Below are positions 60,789 through 64,000 of a DNA stretch of 64,000 bases, piece after piece (position 1 is the stretch's first letter; every line of letters begins with the position of its first letter). A program made the translations under genes and the position numbers. The DNA comes from Chelonoidis abingdonii. Taxonomy: Eukaryota > Chordata > Testudines > Testudinidae. The stretch lies in the NCBI RefSeq assembly GCF_003597395.2, contig NC_133770.1, forward strand, positions 13,854,755 through 13,918,754, read 5' to 3'. The notes under the pieces are model-generated. The model had not been told where the DNA came from, ran no database searches, and was given only the letters and a program-made list of their open reading frames with translations.

Positions 60789-61079
60789 TTCTGTGGGGAG
60801 CATATCTGAAAAGACATAGGAGCTAATACTGACCTGAAGACCTTTACAAAACCCAACAGCAGGTAACATTTTCAAAAGTGCCCAAGTCCCATTGACTTTC
60901 AGTGACTCTTGGGCTCCTAAATCCCTTTTGAAAATTGGACTTAGGTGCCTAAGTCACACAGGTGACTGAAAATTTTACAACTTCTGCCCTTGGTTGAAGG
61001 TTGCATGAGTATAACTTGGGGTAGAATTATGTCTTCGGGTCTTTTTTTTTTTTTGTAGGTCTGTTCAGTCTCTTGACTG

Positions 61080-61262
61080 ATAAAAGATCATCTTGTGCTT
61101 GAGGTACAAAACTGGAATTCAGGAGAACTATTCCTGGTCCTGACTTTGATTTGCTTTGTGACTTTGAGTAAGTCACGTAACTTCTGTGCACCTCCAGGTT
61201 CCTCAACTATTAAATGGGAACAATATTCACCTGAGAAATATTTGTGCAGCATAATTCAGTAG
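61080..61262 (+). repeat. MIR-like SINE
   Basis: 'ggaattcaggagaactattc', 'gtgactttgagtaagtcacg', 'cctcaactattaaatgggaa' follow the MIR core in plus orientation. Confidence 0.7.
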
Positions 61263-62476
61263 TTTGCATACAATGCTCTGAACTCCTCAGCTGGAAGGTG
61301 ATATGGAAAGTAGTGTTCTCTCTGGACCAAATTCTGCTTTCAGTTATACTCCTATGGCCCCATTGAGATGAATGGAGTTGCCTCAGCATAAGAGCAATTT
61401 GGTCCAGAGCTTACATTCACAGGAAGAAAGATGGCAAAGGCGGCATTATTATGCACAAAAAGGGGCAGAGAAAAGGCTGCTGGATTATCTTTAGGAAAAT
61501 AAAAGGAAGCAAAAAAGTACAAGGGCTACATCTCTCAAAAACATGCTATTAGACTTTGGTAAAGAACGAGCTAGTCGAACTCCAGAGATTTTAGTTGATA
61601 TCCGTCAGTCAGTCCCGGATGTTGTCCAAACAATTTACCGTTCTCGGTGCTAAATTATAAATGTTTGTGTTTTAGCCGAATCCATCAGCATGTTTATGTA
61701 ACAGCAAAGCCTGATGGAACTGCTTGATGAGGACTCTGGAAGCACGCCCACCAAATTGTTCTTTTTGTAGCAAAACCACAGGCACCAGAACACAGATTGT
61801 TGCGTGTCTGCTCTGACGCTGCCTCTAGCTTTCCTCCTCTCTACCAGCTAAAAGCCCCCATTGATTTACAACGAATTAATTTTTAACACATTCCAAGATC
61901 TGATGAGAAATGATGCATGCTGAATTGTGATCAGCTAAGGACCCAATCTGGCAATAGACCAGCACCTCAAACGTCTGCTGAAGTCAACAGATCTGGCCAT
62001 GTAAGTATTGTGGGAGCTGAACTCCCTGGTGTTGGTTCTCAGCTTGCCTACACTGGTTCAAAGGTGGAGAAATGGTGCCTACACCCAGTTTGTGAAATGA
62101 TTTAACTCACTTGGTGTAAAAACCGATTGTATTAATGAACATCGCTATGTAATATTTGTGTGTGCACCACTGCCATCTGCTGCATGGAATAAAAACTAAT
62201 GGGCACCAGCTCTAGCAATCAGGCCTGAGCTCCTCTTTTTCTTCCCACCTCTCTACTTCCAGGGTGCCCTGCAGCCGGGGCAAAGGGCCCCACCCCATTA
62301 CTTATTGTCTACAATATCTAACCCTTTAAAGTGGGTTTTTCGCAGTGGGGGCAGGCCCTTGTAGTTTATTTACAGTCCTAGAAAGTAAGATAGCACAAAT
62401 GGTTGGTTGGGGTTTTTTATTCTACATTTCACATGTGCATTCATGCCAAGAAGGTTGCAGGGGCTGAGTGGGATTC
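61263..62476. other. no gene recognised
   Basis: No exon-like conserved frame and no clear repeat. The next gene downstream of MYD88 is not reached. Confidence 0.45.
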
Positions 62477-62782
62477 ACACACAGGGCTGGTCTACACTAG
62501 GGGGGGAAATCGATCTACGATACGCAACTTCAGCTACGTGAATAATGGAGCTGGAGTCGAAGTATCTTAGATCAAGTTACCTACTGTCCTCACGGCGCAG
62601 GATCGACGTCCTCAGCTCCCCCTGTCAACTCCACTACCGCCGTTCACATTGGTGGAGTTCCGGAGTCAACACGAGCTCGTTCGGGGATCGATATATCGCG
62701 TCTAGATGAGACGCGATATATCGATCCCCGAGAAATCGATTGCTACCCGCCGATACGGCCGGGAGTGAAGACGTAGCCTCAG
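62477..62782 (+). mobile_element. MITE with a perfect internal palindrome
   Basis: Begins 'cagggctggtctacacta' and ends 'gtgaagacgtagcctcag'. At its heart are perfect 23-bp inverted arms (62681-62703 and 62709-62731) around a 5-bp loop. Same family as 43466-43766. Confidence 0.8.
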
Positions 62783-64000
62783 TCACTCCTTCTGGCAGTA
62801 TCTGGGGGCTGACTCTGAGGCCAGAGCAACTGTCTTTCCTGCGCTGTCACAATGCTCCCCTGCTGCTGGTTCTCCCCCACTGCCGGCAGAGCCCTGGTGT
62901 GCGTGCGAACAGGAGGCAGATGACTGCTACAAGGCCCTGCCACTAGGAGGGGAGAAGGACCTGAGCTCTAAGAGGAGCAAGCACCTCGCGAGTGCCTGCC
63001 CCTAATCTGTCTTCCTAGTCTGTTACCCGTTGGATCTTTGGTCCTATTTCAGGGCTCTGTCCCTCTAAAGACCCTATCCCCTCAGCCCACTCCCTCTGGG
63101 GGCCCCCTTTCCCCCCTGTCAGGACTCAGTTCATTTTCCAGTTCACTTTAGGTCAACTTTTCCCTAGCTGGGTGAACTGCACAAGAAGGAGCTGATCCCT
63201 CCCTGAGCTGTGTCAAGGTGAGGATGGAATGTAGTTCTGTAAGCTTTAGTGCTCTGGTATGTGTGACACTTTCCAGAATGACTTGAGGTACCCAGGATGA
63301 ATCACCTGCTTACAGTGGGGGACAGCCTGGCTGTCCCCACCTGGGGAAACTCTCCCCAGCGATGAGTTCCAGCGCCACCAATGCTCTGCGCTATGCAAAC
63401 CTTGCTCTCTCTCTATGCAGGCTAGCAATTTACACACCCCACTTTGATACACTGGACTGCCCAGTCCTTTATGTTCTGGACACCTGTAATGTACCTATCC
63501 GCGACTTCTGTGGAACCAGTGCACTCCCATTCACTGGTTTCACCTCAGTTCTTCTACCTTCTTGGCACAAGTCACTTAAGATGGATTTATAGTAAACTCA
63601 AATTGAAGTTTATTTAACAGAGGTAGTCAAATACAAGCAAGTATCAGGATCTGGAAACATAAGGTTACAGGTAAAACACAAACATAAGATGCAAACTATA
63701 GCCTATACTTATTTCCTGGCTAACAAGGTGAGCTTAGGGTCAGTTCTTGCAGCGCTTGTCCAGTTTGGGATCCCGTCTTCAGAGAACCCTCCAGGAGTTC
63801 ATTTGTCTTTGTCAATGCTCAAGTCTCTACCTGGACCAGCCAGTAAACACAGCACTGCCTCTACGGATGGCCATTGTTCTCAGCGTTCATTGAGTTAGTC
63901 CTGAGGCCCTACCTTGCCTCTGGTGACAAGTCTTGCTACCACAGTTCTGCAACCTAATATTCTACATTTTACATTCTCATTAACTATTTCCCATGCAACC
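62783..64000 (-). mobile_element. retroelement-like sequence at window end
   Basis: The 63590-63640 passage 'attgaagtttatttaacaga' reads in reverse as an AATAAACTTCAAT polyadenylation-like signal. No protein motif is readable, and the end lies outside the window. Probably an LTR; uncertain. Confidence 0.35.

Overview
The window is nuclear DNA of a vertebrate, most likely a hidden-necked (cryptodiran) turtle. The call rests on tRNA-derived SINEs whose tail matches CR1 LINEs (35981-36136 on plus; 20946-21107 and 45830-46008 on minus), many CR1 3' ends, MIR-like SINEs and several hAT-type DNA elements. Gene structure is typical of vertebrates: small exons in large introns, GT-AG splice sites and CpG-rich first exons. 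Species cannot be fixed from the sequence alone. Two runs of N (37318-37421, 38515-38614) are assembly gaps.

Layout. From 1 to about 17.5 kb there is no host gene that I can support. The stretch holds transposable elements: a decayed minus-strand retroelement with three CCHC zinc knuckles, a hAT element with a perfect 8-bp target duplication, CR1 fragments in both orientations, an L2-like reverse transcriptase relic, several LTR-like blocks and a minus-strand LINE ORF2 relic. From 17.8 to 35.0 kb lies CRY-DASH on the plus strand. Eleven exons can be placed in order with matching phases. From 35 to 41.5 kb there are SINEs, a nested hAT element, both gaps and GC-rich tandem repeats ending in a 1.3-kb minisatellite. 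MYD88 follows on the plus strand (coding exons 41688-55313, 299 aa), with a probable 3' UTR to about 59.3 kb. The last 4.7 kb is again repeats.

Main results. MYD88 is intact: all five coding exons, all splice sites, the death domain, the intermediate domain and the TIR domain with its BB-loop proline. CRY-DASH, directly upstream in the same orientation, looks like a recently broken gene. Exon 5 has an in-frame TGA where CGA to TGA is the simplest change. Intron 3 lacks both the GT donor and an in-frame AG acceptor. The C-terminal FAD-binding exons cannot be found before MYD88, although two gaps leave room for them. The other exons remain open and well conserved, so loss would be recent, or the stop could be a polymorphism or assembly error. 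Right after exon 11 an in-frame, exon-like cassette with good AG and GT flanks takes the place of the expected C-terminus.

The two genes do not obviously work together. MYD88 is the cytoplasmic adaptor of Toll-like and IL-1 receptors; CRY-DASH is a flavin photolyase/cryptochrome that repairs or binds UV-damaged DNA. Their head-to-tail arrangement puts a G-rich minisatellite and the decayed 3' end of CRY-DASH just upstream of the MYD88 promoter.
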